Program-made: the position numbers and the translations under genes
Shown here: positions 8,396 through 17,116 of the stretch, in pieces
Numbering within the stretch: the stretch's first letter is position 1
Layout of the letters: each line of letters begins with the position of its first letter
Notes under the pieces: generated by a model
Database searches by the model: none
The model's input: only the letters and a program-made list of their open reading frames with translations
What the model was told of the DNA's origin: nothing
NCBI GenBank assembly: GCA_050951365.1
Contig: JBMNIX010000013.1
Location: 35,551 to 99,550 of the forward strand
Direction of reading: 5' to 3'
DNA length: 64,000 bases
Source: JAAYHG01 sp012735455
GTDB taxonomy: Bacteria; Bacillota; DTU030; DUMP01

Positions 8396-10668
8396 AGAAT
8401 AAGCCTCTGTCCCTATTGTGCATCCTGCTAATCTGTTCACTGTCGCTTACTGGTTGTCGCGCAACAACACCCCCTCCTCTAAACCAGCCCGAACCCGCGG
8501 CTCTGGCTTTTGAACCTGAATTTACCAAACTCTTCGGGGTCGACTTCAGTACCTGGGAACAAAAGGCAGCCGCCATCAACATTCCTACCCCGGCGATTAG
8601 AGAAATATCACCTGCCGCTCAAGCTGAACCAGCCTTGCCAGCTGAACTTAGAGCTGTTTACGGCAGCGACAGGTTTCAGCTCAGTCCAAGCGCCTGGCAG
8701 CGTTTACAGGAGGACAGATTCTTTATTATCCCCAACAGCTATTATCAACCCCATTTCCTCTACGACGCCAACTTCTATAACGACATGGGAAGCTTCGTTA
8801 CAACCGACGTTGCCCTCCATTACTGGCACGAGCTTTACGATTGCGTGCTTAGAACCATCGAGCACGAAAAGCTCTATCCTGCAGTCAAGCTGCTGACAGA
8901 GGCCCTTGCTAGAGAGGCCGTAGCTGAGTTTGAGGCTTTTCAAGAGGAGGCAGACCTTACGAAGGCTGCCAACGCCAACATGAAGGAAGCTCTTGAGCGG
9001 AACATCGCATATCTCGAGATAGCCCAACGTCTCTTGAATCCTGACACCACTGTCGCCCTCTATCCGGCTACCGCCGACCTGGTGGAACAAGAACTGGCCC
9101 TCATTAAGAACCAGGCGCCTGCTCCCTCCCCCCTCTTTAAACAGAACCTGGATTACAGCCAGTTCAAGGTACGGGGACACTACACCCTCTCGGCAGAACT
9201 ATCCCGGTACTTCCAAGGCCTAAAGTGGTTCGGGCACATTCCCCTGGCCCTGACAAAAAAAGTGCCCGGCTTGCAGGGAGTGGAAGAAAAACCCGCTGAG
9301 ATAACCTTTCGCCAGGCCCTGGCCCTAACCAAAATCCTCTCCAAGTCTGAGAATAGGGTCCTCCAAGCCCTTTGGGAGACGGTCTACATTACCACCTCCG
9401 CCATGGTTGGCGAGGCTGATGACATTACCTTTCACCACATGGCAGCAATGGTCCAAGAAGTGGCCGGCGTACCTGCGGGCAAACTGGACCTTAAGAACCT
9501 GGCCCTTGAGGACTTTTTTGCCTACGCCACCGAACACCTGCCCCGAGCCAGCATAACCCAATACACCGACTTGGCTTTCCGGGTTTTTGGTGAACGCTAC
9601 ACTCTGGACGGAGATATCCTGGATGAAGTCACCCACTTCCCCGAGCGCCGTTTCCCTTCGCACCTGGACGTGGCCGCCGCCTTCGGCTCTCATCTCGCTT
9701 GGGATATCCTAGAGAAGGAAGGGCATTTTGATCTAACAGCGGACCAAACCTACACCGTTTATGACAGCTCCGGCAACTCCTGGGAAGTCACCTATCCTGG
9801 AAAGCAAAGACAGTCAGCGCAGATCCCCTGGTCCGACTACCCCGCTAGCCTGGAACGTATGCACGCCAGGGTCCAGAGTCTTCCTGATACCTTCTGGCAG
9901 CGCAACATCTACAACAGCTGGCTCGATACCCTGCGCCTCTTAATCAATCAAGACCGGACAGCTTTACCTGCCTTCATGCAAACCGAGGCCTGGCAACTCA
10001 AGGACCTCGCTACTATGGTGGGAAATTGGGCCGAACTGCGACGCGATACCATCCTTTACAGCAAGATGGCTGTCGCTGAAGCTGGAGGTGACGAGATAAG
10101 AGCCAAGGGCTACGTTGAGCCGCGCCCGGACATTTATCGACAGCTGGGCTGGCTGACGGAGTACCTGGCGGCAACCCTGGAGCGCTTCTCTCTCCTCACA
10201 CCCCATCTCAAGGAATACATGAGCAGTTATCACGAACTGGTGGATACCTTGGCTGAAATCAGTCGCAAGGAATTGGCTGGAGAAACACCCACCCCCGCAG
10301 AGCAGGACTTTATTCTCTGGATAGGCGGCCGACTGGAGGAACTGTTCATAAAGGCGTACCTGAGCGGCGACGACACGTCCCTCTCCCTTCCAGATGAATC
10401 TGCCGTCATTGCCGATGTCCACACATCTTACGACCCCCAGTACCCTGACACAGGCATGGTCCTGGAAGAGGCCTCCGGCCGCATGGGAGAAATCTTTGTT
10501 CTTGTCCCTATCGACGGCGAGTGGCACCTCACCCGCGGGGCCGTCTTCAGTCCTTACGAGTTCATCTCCGCCGATCGTTTCTCCGACGAAGACTGGCAGC
10601 GCCTTCTGCAGGACGAAAAAAACCCACCGCCGCCCACTTGGATGGAAAGGATCATCCTGCCCAACTAA
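8392..10668 (+). CDS. DUF3160 family lipoprotein
   Basis: About 758 residues. The GTG at 8392 is chosen: AAGGAG lies 11 bases upstream and the product starts with a lipoprotein signal (core LLCILLICSLSLTGC, lipid Cys at about residue 23). The longest frame would add 16 charged residues. The mature part matches my memory of the DUF3160 family, including GNWAELRRDTILYSKM near residue 560 and an aromatic-rich N-terminal segment. No enzyme motif is evident; function unknown. It probably acts outside, tethered to the membrane, with the products of 7355 and 10750. It ends with basic residues MERIILPN. The 21-base gap to the next frame is too small for a terminator. Confidence 0.75.
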   Translation: MKNKPLSLLCILLICSLSLTGCRATTPPPLNQPEPAALAFEPEFTKLFGVDFSTWEQKAAAINIPTPAIREISPAAQAEPALPAELRAVYGSDRFQLSPSAWQRLQEDRFFIIPNSYYQPHFLYDANFYNDMGSFVTTDVALHYWHELYDCVLRTIEHEKLYPAVKLLTEALAREAVAEFEAFQEEADLTKAANANMKEALERNIAYLEIAQRLLNPDTTVALYPATADLVEQELALIKNQAPAPSPLFKQNLDYSQFKVRGHYTLSAELSRYFQGLKWFGHIPLALTKKVPGLQGVEEKPAEITFRQALALTKILSKSENRVLQALWETVYITTSAMVGEADDITFHHMAAMVQEVAGVPAGKLDLKNLALEDFFAYATEHLPRASITQYTDLAFRVFGERYTLDGDILDEVTHFPERRFPSHLDVAAAFGSHLAWDILEKEGHFDLTADQTYTVYDSSGNSWEVTYPGKQRQSAQIPWSDYPASLERMHARVQSLPDTFWQRNIYNSWLDTLRLLINQDRTALPAFMQTEAWQLKDLATMVGNWAELRRDTILYSKMAVAEAGGDEIRAKGYVEPRPDIYRQLGWLTEYLAATLERFSLLTPHLKEYMSSYHELVDTLAEISRKELAGETPTPAEQDFILWIGGRLEELFIKAYLSGDDTSLSLPDESAVIADVHTSYDPQYPDTGMVLEEASGRMGEIFVLVPIDGEWHLTRGAVFSPYEFISADRFSDEDWQRLLQDEKNPPPPTWMERIILPN

Positions 10669-10749
10669 GGATACGGTTATTAAGCCGCGATGAACAGTTG
10701 TCAAGTCTTCAGAAGCGACTTCTCTGAGTGGGTCCAGGAGGCGAAAACA

Positions 10750-11490
10750 GTGTCTCAGAAGCCAATTTCCATCGCCCGCGAACTCGGGCTAACCATACTA
10801 AGACCTCTAACGAGCAAAAAAAATGACGTCTTTCTGGTCAGCCAAAACGACGAGAAGCTGGTCCTTAAGGTCTATAGGCCACAGTTTAGAAAACGAGCCT
10901 CCCGCGAGTGGGCTACGCTAGAAGAGGCTTTCAGCAAAGGTTTGCCCGTCCCGCAGCCTTTGGCCTATTTTCGCGACCCCGCCCTTCTCCTTACTTACAT
11001 CACAGGGGAAAACTTGTGCGATGCTTTCAACTCTGCCCCTAGCTCTGCTTACGTACAGGCCTTGGCGCGCTGGTATAGCAACTTCCATCTGGCCTTGGCG
11101 CGCACAGGTGGGCAGTGTGTGCTCAAGGGCGACTCCATCCTGAAGAATTTCGTCCTCAGCTGGAAGGCAGGTAATACTGCTCGGCCACAGCTTTACGGCG
11201 TGGATTTTGAGGAGAGCATAGTCGGCGACCCTGCTCAGGATGTCGGCGAGATCTGTGCCTCCATTTTGAACACAGACCCTATGTTTACAGAGGAAAAAAC
11301 CATCTTATGTCAAGAGTTGGTCGACACCTATGTTACTCTTACCGGCTATCCCCACCGCAAGAAGATCATACAGGCTATCGCAGCCGCCCTGCACATCACA
11401 GCACAGTGGCGCCCCAGGCAGCGGGACTACCTCCTGAAACAAGCCGCTGCCATTGCGGCAGAAGGTCTGCACATTAACCCGGCTACCTAG
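10750..11490 (+). CDS. Protein-kinase-fold small-molecule or lipid kinase-like protein
   Basis: About 246 residues. I take the GTG at 10750 because AGGAGG (10736-10741) is 8 bases upstream; the ATG at 10690 has no ribosome site. Kinase-like elements in order: a lysine in KLVLKVYRP (N-lobe strand), LKGDSILKNF as the catalytic-loop GD-x4-N pattern, and YGVDFEES as the metal-binding DF motif. This resembles the aminoglycoside/Kdo-kinase branch rather than Ser/Thr kinases. The substrate is unknown. It is third in the operon with the DUF3160 lipoprotein. Its stop overlaps the convergent ecfT stop by 8 bases. Confidence 0.65.
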   Translation: MSQKPISIARELGLTILRPLTSKKNDVFLVSQNDEKLVLKVYRPQFRKRASREWATLEEAFSKGLPVPQPLAYFRDPALLLTYITGENLCDAFNSAPSSAYVQALARWYSNFHLALARTGGQCVLKGDSILKNFVLSWKAGNTARPQLYGVDFEESIVGDPAQDVGEICASILNTDPMFTEEKTILCQELVDTYVTLTGYPHRKKIIQAIAAALHITAQWRPRQRDYLLKQAAAIAAEGLHINPAT

Positions 11491-12316
11491 AAAAGAAACA
11501 ATAGCAAAGTAGAAAGAACAGCGGGATAGCCAGGATGATTATCCTGTCTTTAGTAGACAGGGCCTGAGAGGACATGAAGGTTCTTTCAGGATGCAAACCG
11601 AAGGCACGTCCCTCCATGGAAATTGTCAGATTATCCACCCGGCTCAGAGCCGAAATAACCAGCGGCACATAAAGATACCTGACTGCACGCAGAAGGTTTT
11701 TGAGCGAAAGACCCTCCAGCTCGATCCCCTTGGCCATTTGGGCATTTTTCACCTGTTCCAATTCCAGGTGAAAGATGGGAATGAAACGAAGAGCCGTTAT
11801 AAGAGCGAACCCAAACCGGTACGGCAAGCCTAGCTGCATCAAAGCATAGGCTAGCTTATTCGGGTCGGTGGCCACCACAAAGAGATAACTAGAACCAATA
11901 ATATTGATAAACCGCATCATCAGCTTTAACCCTTCTCTAAGTCCTTCAGACCGTATGGAGATATGTAGTGGACCCCAAGAAAAACGCCAGAGCAGAACAC
12001 CCTCTCCCACTGCTAAGGCTTGGACAAGAAAGATAAGGAGCCCAAAGAGATAAATAAACCTCAGTTTGCGGAGTGGAAAGGTTGATCCCAAACCTGCCAA
12101 TGCGTAAAAAACTGCAAGCAAGCCAAGAAAGAAGCCTTGCCCCAGAACAGAAGGCACAGCAATAACTGCGGTGCTAAAGCTAAGAAGCAGCACTAGCTTG
12201 ACCAGGGGATGAACATGTTGCGCCCGGGAACAGCTCCCGCGATATGTCAGCCCGGGATAAGAACCCTGTAGGCCGGATATTCTCCCTCTGTGGGCAGTAT
12301 CACGAGATAGGTTCAT
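11483..12316 (-). CDS. ecfT: ECF transporter transmembrane (T) component
   Basis: Scaffold membrane subunit that links the S component to the ATPases in energy-coupling-factor importers, about 277 residues. The ATG at 12316 has GAAGGAGGG 9 bases upstream, inside the end of the ATPase gene, overlapping by 17 bases. Helices cluster in the first 120 residues and one closes the C-terminus. The two cytoplasmic coupling motifs are present in variant form: AQMAKGIELEG and SMEGRAFG (family Ala-Arg-Gly patterns). It is the last gene of the long minus-strand locus. Confidence 0.88.
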   Translation of the reverse strand: MNLSRDTAHRGRISGLQGSYPGLTYRGSCSRAQHVHPLVKLVLLLSFSTAVIAVPSVLGQGFFLGLLAVFYALAGLGSTFPLRKLRFIYLFGLLIFLVQALAVGEGVLLWRFSWGPLHISIRSEGLREGLKLMMRFINIIGSSYLFVVATDPNKLAYALMQLGLPYRFGFALITALRFIPIFHLELEQVKNAQMAKGIELEGLSLKNLLRAVRYLYVPLVISALSRVDNLTISMEGRAFGLHPERTFMSSQALSTKDRIIILAIPLFFLLCYCFFSR

Positions 12317-13853
12317 CAGGATTACCCTCCTTCTCCCAGGCGGGTAGATACTCATCCCGTCCCATCTTTGCTAGCTGTGCCAGAGCTTCATCCACTGGTG
12401 CATTGATGAGCAATTTCCCTTTTTCCAGAAAAAGAATTCTTCGGCAGCAAGCAATTACTACATCAGGTTCGTGACACACCAACAGGGTCACACCCCCTTG
12501 GGCCCGATGTCTCTCTATGGCATTAAGGAGAAAGCTCAACCGGTGTCTATCTTGCCCGACGAGTGGTTCATCGAGGATAAGAACCCGCGGAGAATAAGCC
12601 AGGACAGAGACTAAGGTGAGTCTTTTTTTCTCCCCCAAGCTCAGACAGAAGGGATTCTCAGTCTTATACTGTCTGAGCTCAAACTCCTCCAGGAAACGGT
12701 CAACTCCGGCCATGATCTGATCCGGTGCTTTTTCGCTTAAAGAGAGCGCGGCGAGCATAGCCTCCTTGACAACGGTCTTCTCAAAAATTTGGTGGTTAGG
12801 GTTCTGAAAAATGAGGCCCATCTCCCGGGCTCGACGACTAGCCTTCATTCCTGTGACATCTTGTCCAGACAAATAGATCTTACCCTGCCTGGGTTTGAGA
12901 AGTCCAAGTAGTGACAGCAAGAGTGTGGTCTTGCCACTGCCATTGTCCCCCATGAGGGCCAGCGTCTCTCCTGGATAAGCAGAAAAACTGATGCCGGAGA
13001 GCACATCTACATCCTGATAACCCACACGCAGATTATCTACCATAAGCAGCGGGTCTTTCTTTTCCTTATTGACAAGCCCGACGTGCAGCTTACATGGTTG
13101 TGAAAAGGCAATCCGAGGTTTTGTCCCCACATCGGTGGGGACATATCTTCTTCTAAACTCCTTAGGACTACCCCGCTGGATAATCTCCCCTCTATCCATA
13201 ACCAACAGCTCATCAGAGATAGCAGACAGACTCTTTAGCCGGTGTTCAATGACAATAATAGAAATCCCTTGTTCCGTCCTTAGTCTTTCTAAGGTCTGTA
13301 GTACCTCCCTAGTACAGGAAGGATCCAGATTTGCTGTGGGTTCATCCAGGATGAGAAGGGAAGGAGCCATAGCCAGTACCGAGGCAATGGCCACCCGTTG
13401 TTTTTCTCCTCCAGAAAGGGTGTGAACCTGTCGATCTAGTAAGTCCAGCGCTCCCACAGATCTCAATGCGTTGTCCACCCGTTCTTGAATCACTGCCTGG
13501 GGTAGGCAAAGGTTCTCCGGACCGAAGGCCACCTCATCTCTCACTGTCAAGGTACAAAGCTGCGCTTCGGGATCTTGTTGGACCAAACCTACAATTCCGG
13601 CCAGTCCACCAGCCGGGTATTCCCTGGTATCCTTTCCTTGAATGTAAACAGCACCAGACATCTCTCCCGGATAAGCATGGGGGATGAAACCCGCCAGACA
13701 CAAGGCCAGGGTGGATTTCCCACAACCGCTGGGACCGGTTATTGTCAGGAATTGCCCCGGGTATACCTTTAGCTTAATGCCTTTCAGTGCTGGAAAAGCA
13801 GCCCCACTGTATGTAAAAGTAAGGTTTTCTATGTGAACAACCGGTTCCACCAT
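12300..13853 (-). CDS. ecfA: ECF transporter double ATPase (two ABC domains fused)
   Basis: 517 residues with two complete ABC cassettes, like YkoD-type fused EcfA-EcfA'. Cassette 1: GPSGCGKST, LSGGEKQRVAIASVL, LLILDEPTANLD. Cassette 2: GDNGSGKTT, a variant signature LSLGEKKRLTLVSVL, and VLILDEPLVGQD. Both look catalytic. The linker (about residues 236-270) contains VPTDVGT, encoded by a perfect palindrome (see 13123). It follows the small sulfite-oxidase-fold gene at 13920 and overlaps ecfT. The fused double ATPase plus separate S and T subunits is the arrangement of the ykoE-D-C thiamine-precursor set, but the operon context here points elsewhere. Confidence 0.92.
   Translation of the reverse strand: MVEPVVHIENLTFTYSGAAFPALKGIKLKVYPGQFLTITGPSGCGKSTLALCLAGFIPHAYPGEMSGAVYIQGKDTREYPAGGLAGIVGLVQQDPEAQLCTLTVRDEVAFGPENLCLPQAVIQERVDNALRSVGALDLLDRQVHTLSGGEKQRVAIASVLAMAPSLLILDEPTANLDPSCTREVLQTLERLRTEQGISIIVIEHRLKSLSAISDELLVMDRGEIIQRGSPKEFRRRYVPTDVGTKPRIAFSQPCKLHVGLVNKEKKDPLLMVDNLRVGYQDVDVLSGISFSAYPGETLALMGDNGSGKTTLLLSLLGLLKPRQGKIYLSGQDVTGMKASRRAREMGLIFQNPNHQIFEKTVVKEAMLAALSLSEKAPDQIMAGVDRFLEEFELRQYKTENPFCLSLGEKKRLTLVSVLAYSPRVLILDEPLVGQDRHRLSFLLNAIERHRAQGGVTLLVCHEPDVVIACCRRILFLEKGKLLINAPVDEALAQLAKMGRDEYLPAWEKEGNPDEPIS
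13123..13142. repeat. Perfect palindrome inside the ecfA linker
   Basis: GTCCCCA-CATCGG-TGGGGAC, a 7-base-pair inverted repeat within the coding frame between the two ATPase domains, translated as VPTDVGT on the minus strand. I found no second copy in this window. It looks like a small mobile palindromic element tolerated in a flexible linker. Confidence 0.55.
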
Positions 13854-13919
13854 AAGAGACTCCCTTCATGCGTCCCTGCCAAATCACCAAAAAAAGCTTC
13901 TTGCCCGGGCATTAGAACC

Positions 13920-14513
13920 TTATTCAACGACAATCTTGTTAACCATCCTTATCCAGTATCCTCCTTCATAGTTTCCGGCAATCAAGCGCAGCATATCTCC
14001 TTCACGAATGAGCAGCATTTTGTCATCCTTCAAGACATCTTGTAACTGAAACTCCACCGTGTAACCATCTGTTGCCATAATCTTGACCTTACTGGCCTCA
14101 TCCAGTGGGCTAGACTCCTCCAGAATTATCCTTAGCGGCACGCCTGTATAGTCCTGGGGCGGAACATACTTGATCTGTCCCTGCAATTCAGCAGTGATAG
14201 TTGTCTCATAGCGACTGTAGTGGTCAACATGAAAGGAAAAAGATTTCTCTACTAACCCTTCCACCTGGCAGCGGGGCCCTACCCAAGGGGGCTCAAAGAC
14301 AGCGGCAAAATAATAGACTGCCCCGCCTGACAGAAGCAGTATCAGCACCGAAGTAATAACCAGCCTTGCCGTAAGGCAAGCCGTTTTTTCCCGCCTGCCA
14401 GAGGAGACTTCAATTCTCCCTTCTTTAGTGGTAATGCGGACAGGCCTGGCCTGCAGCACCACTCTCCAGCACGCTGTGACCAAGATTTCCTGCCAGAAGG
14501 ACACCGGAAACAA
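13920..14513 (-). CDS. Membrane-anchored small protein with sulfite-oxidase-like (molybdopterin-binding) fold
   Basis: Up to 197 residues; start uncertain. The frame opens at an ATG at 14513, but that is deep inside the S-component gene (overlap 89 bases). A GTG pair near 14459 behind GGAGAG is an alternative. A hydrophobic anchor (LVITSVLILLLSGGAVYYFAAV, about 50-71) precedes an external domain of about 115 residues. That domain ends with KVKIMATDGYTVEFQLQDV and WIRMVNKIVVE, closely parallel to the neighbouring lipoprotein at 15047 and to the heads of the larger surface proteins. No cysteine stands where a molybdenum ligand would be. It sits between the ECF S and ATPase genes, which suggests a transporter accessory subunit. 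Confidence 0.65.
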   Translation of the reverse strand: MFPVSFWQEILVTACWRVVLQARPVRITTKEGRIEVSSGRREKTACLTARLVITSVLILLLSGGAVYYFAAVFEPPWVGPRCQVEGLVEKSFSFHVDHYSRYETTITAELQGQIKYVPPQDYTGVPLRIILEESSPLDEASKVKIMATDGYTVEFQLQDVLKDDKMLLIREGDMLRLIAGNYEGGYWIRMVNKIVVE

Positions 14514-14991
14514 AGGCTAAAGAACCGATAAAAATGAGATAAGTGACCGGTGCACCGCTAAAATAAAGCCATTGGAAAACAAAGACGTTTGATGCAGCAG
14601 AAATACCTCCTGCCAACATATAACTTCTTACATCATGTCGCTTTGTAAGCAGCAGGACAAAATCAACCAACAGCCCTTGAACCAGGGAAACCAGGATAAT
14701 GACAACTCCGTGGGTACTCCCGGTAAAGAGCTCAACAATACCTTTGAGAAGGCCAGCGACGGTAGTTGCCCCAGGTCTCCGGATCAACCCTGCCACCAGA
14801 ATGAACCAAAACACGTGCAGGCCAGAGGTAAATTGGCCAGCACCGAAGGGTACACCAAAAATGCGGTTTAGCAGGTTGCCCAGGTACCCGACATAAGTAC
14901 TCATGACACCCCCGATACCACTCAAGACTGAGATGATCAGCAGGTCTCGATTGCTGAGGTAATATCGCCTCAAATTCTTTGTTTTTAGCAC
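14425..14991 (-). CDS. ECF transporter substrate-binding (S) component
   Basis: 188 residues, very hydrophobic, about five or six helices, the size of ECF S subunits. GQFTSGLHVFWFILVAGLI and GLLKGIVELFTG resemble the YkoE/HMP-thiamine branch in general character, so a thiamine-like or pterin-like substrate is possible, but the substrate cannot be read from sequence. With the double ATPase and T component downstream it forms a full importer. The operon riboswitch at 26551 makes a Mo/W-cofactor-related substrate a live alternative to thiamine. The ATG at 14991 begins a basic N-terminus (MLKTKNLRRYYLSNRDLL). Confidence 0.8.
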   Translation of the reverse strand: MLKTKNLRRYYLSNRDLLIISVLSGIGGVMSTYVGYLGNLLNRIFGVPFGAGQFTSGLHVFWFILVAGLIRRPGATTVAGLLKGIVELFTGSTHGVVIILVSLVQGLLVDFVLLLTKRHDVRSYMLAGGISAASNVFVFQWLYFSGAPVTYLIFIGSLAFVSGVLLAGNLGHSVLESGAAGQACPHYH

Positions 14992-15046
14992 GGTACTGCC
15001 CTCACTTCATTGCCCCTCCCCCTGGCTATCTCAACAAGAGCCGTTC

Positions 15047-15598
15047 TCAGTCAATGCGAATAGTCTTAACATTGCGCACCCAATAGGGTTTGTTCACATC
15101 ACCTGGTTCTCTCTGCCCAACCACCAGCTGAAAGGGATAGCCTTCATCCGAATTGAATTCCTGTCCTTCTTCTTCCCAGGCCAGGATCATTTTGTATTTG
15201 GCCTCTGGATTCCCTTCAGCAATGTAATCTTCCTTCTTTACATCATCAAGTGTGAATTCTACCGTATAGCCATCAGCGGCAATGAAGCTGACTTTAGCTG
15301 CGTTATCTTTGAGTTTCACCTTTTCTTTAACCAGATGCCATACCCAAACGCCCTTAAAGTGGAAGTATTCTCTCGTCCCATAGGAATTAATGGAAAAGTA
15401 ATTGGCCTCCACCAGACCTTCCTTCATGGATTTAAGCTCTTCAAGAGTGAAAGACGTCGGAGTTTCTACGCCATCTCCCTCGATAACAACCGCTCCTGGG
15501 CAGGTTTCTTGAGACACTTTACACCCATTCGCTGATATGCAAAAGATAAGGAGCAGCAAAGCTACAGTTTTTCTCAAAGGTAAGAAAGTGGGCAGCAT
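15047..15598 (-). CDS. Lipoprotein with sulfite-oxidase-like (molybdopterin-binding) fold
   Basis: 183 residues from the ATG at 15598, which has GGGGAGG 8 bases upstream; longer frames reach 15655. The N-terminus is a lipoprotein signal (LLLLIFCISANGC, lipid Cys about residue 26). The single domain carries the locus-wide pattern: a strand pair before SFTLEELKSM, INSYGTREYFHFKGVWVWHL, VSFIAADGYTVEFTLDDV, then PFQLVVGQREPG and YWVRNVKTIRID. In catalytic relatives a Cys that binds Mo sits before the GVxL segment; here that position is in SINSYGT and no Cys is present. I infer a ligand-binding, non-catalytic role feeding the ECF S component encoded just downstream. Confidence 0.75.
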   Translation of the reverse strand: MLPTFLPLRKTVALLLLIFCISANGCKVSQETCPGAVVIEGDGVETPTSFTLEELKSMKEGLVEANYFSINSYGTREYFHFKGVWVWHLVKEKVKLKDNAAKVSFIAADGYTVEFTLDDVKKEDYIAEGNPEAKYKMILAWEEEGQEFNSDEGYPFQLVVGQREPGDVNKPYWVRNVKTIRID

Positions 15599-15632
15599 AT
15601 CTTCAGCCTCCCCTGGCGCCATGTTGCCGCCC

Positions 15633-17003
15633 TTAGTGTCTAGCTTGGATAGCAAGGTTTGCGCAGGCAGTGGCTACATGGATTGGGATATTGATTAGGA
15701 AGAATCCCCACTTACGAAAACTACAGCCATGATCATCTATCTCAGTACTATTATCACTGTCAGCATCGTAGGGCTTTTTCACCAACGTGAAACGGTCGAT
15801 TATCTGTCCTTCCTCATCCTTTGCTATCATGGTTAAACTGTCACCGTGGATCTCTATCACTTGGTAGTTACTAACCCCGGTCAACTGCACGGCAACATAA
15901 TCATAATCAGGCCCGCCACCATAGTGTTTGGTACCTGCATTGCCTATTACATACACTATACCACGACCGTCAGCCTGAATTCTGCCATCCCTAAGTGGCT
16001 TTGTCCGCATGTACAAGTGTTGGTGCCCGCTGAGAACCAGATCTACGCCACCCTGCTCAAACAGAGGTACCCAATTAGACTGCAGATGCTCCCCACGCCA
16101 GTCCTGAACTGCCTGATACGGCGGATGGTGGCAAACCACCACTTTCCAGGTCTGCTGACTTGCACCCAAGCGCTGCAGGAGCCAGCTGGCGATTTTATCG
16201 TAACCTTCAGTACCGGGAAGTCCCATAGAGTTGCTGTTTAGGACAACTATCTGGCAGTTACCATATTGAAAGGAGTATACTGTTCCCTCGTATCCTTCCG
16301 GCCCGTTGCCGGGCACGGTAAAGGAGTTCCGGAAAAACGCTGTATCGTCGTGATTCCCTACCGCTGGCAGCAACGGGAGCTCTTTGAAAACAGGCCAGGC
16401 AGCAGCAAAAAACTGCTGCCACTCTTCGCTGCTGTTACCCTGATCTACCAGGTCCCCTCCTAGCAGAGCAAACTTAAGGTCCGGGTTTTCCGCAACAACC
16501 CGGGCCAACATCCTTCCCCAAACATCATGGCCGCCTTGAACATCCCCCATGTACAGGAACGAAAAAGAATCGCCAGAAGCAGCAGTGGTAAAAGTGGCAG
16601 GTTCACTCCAGGCCCCTTCAACACCGACCCGGTAGACATAGGTTGTATCGGGACTCAAATCCCGGAGGGTCACCTCAAAACGCAAATGGCCTTGGTAGAG
16701 GGGTCTTGCTTTCCCTGGTGTTTCTCGAGCAGCGGCAAAACTACCATTGAATTCTGAAGCCGGCAGGTATTGAAGTACTGATTGTTGAGTATCCGCCCCT
16801 GCCCGCCAGGACACAGTCAGGGTAGTAAGGGGATCCTCAGTCCACGAGAGAATGAGATGATCGGGCTGTCCTGCGTTGTGACTGTCTTTAGCCGCCGCCA
16901 GGACTGGGTTAGCAGAGAAAAAAACCAGCGGAATAAGAATAATACCAAGAAAGACCCCGCCTTGTCGTGGGCGGGAACCAAGCTCCCCGAATCTCATCCT
17001 CAC
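15633..17003 (-). CDS. Secreted purple-acid-phosphatase-like metallophosphoesterase
   Basis: 456 residues. Signal peptide (about 18-37, ending VLAAA), an FN3-like N-terminal domain (about 45-140; LSWTEDPLTTLTVSW to YVYRVGVEG), then a calcineurin-like phosphoesterase domain (about 145-390) with all metal motifs: GDVQ, GGDLVDQG, GNHDD, VCHHPP and GHQHLY. Expected to remove phosphate from an external substrate. The C-terminal tail after residue 400 (DSDNSTEIDDHGCSFRKWG and a hydrophobic stretch) is odd and could come from a small fusion. It sits between the large SLH protein and the small lipoprotein; dephosphorylating a nucleotide or pterin form before uptake is a reasonable inference. Confidence 0.88.
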   Translation of the reverse strand: MRMRFGELGSRPRQGGVFLGIILIPLVFFSANPVLAAAKDSHNAGQPDHLILSWTEDPLTTLTVSWRAGADTQQSVLQYLPASEFNGSFAAARETPGKARPLYQGHLRFEVTLRDLSPDTTYVYRVGVEGAWSEPATFTTAASGDSFSFLYMGDVQGGHDVWGRMLARVVAENPDLKFALLGGDLVDQGNSSEEWQQFFAAAWPVFKELPLLPAVGNHDDTAFFRNSFTVPGNGPEGYEGTVYSFQYGNCQIVVLNSNSMGLPGTEGYDKIASWLLQRLGASQQTWKVVVCHHPPYQAVQDWRGEHLQSNWVPLFEQGGVDLVLSGHQHLYMRTKPLRDGRIQADGRGIVYVIGNAGTKHYGGGPDYDYVAVQLTGVSNYQVIEIHGDSLTMIAKDEEGQIIDRFTLVKKPYDADSDNSTEIDDHGCSFRKWGFFLINIPIHVATACANLAIQARH

Positions 17004-17052
17004 TTCTCCTTCGCTATTTGATGAAATGCAACTGATAGTCTGGCTAGACTAA

Positions 17053-17101
17053 CAGTTGGGCAAAACCCGGTCGCCTGAGCGCCCAAAGTCTTGCCCAACT
17101 G
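17053..17101. repeat. Long inverted repeat in the intergenic space
   Basis: CAGTTGGGCAA (17053-17063) and TTGCCCAACTG (17091-17101) pair perfectly over a 27-base loop that has its own small GC stem. It lies between the 17117 gene and the phosphoesterase. No clear T-tract on either strand; it may be a processing or mRNA-stability element or a partial terminator. Confidence 0.5.
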
Positions 17102-17116
17102 CTGTCTTCTCGTTCC

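Noticed and set aside
15846..16241. 131-codon plus-strand frame opposite the phosphoesterase
   Set aside because: The phosphoesterase on the minus strand has every catalytic motif; this frame has none.
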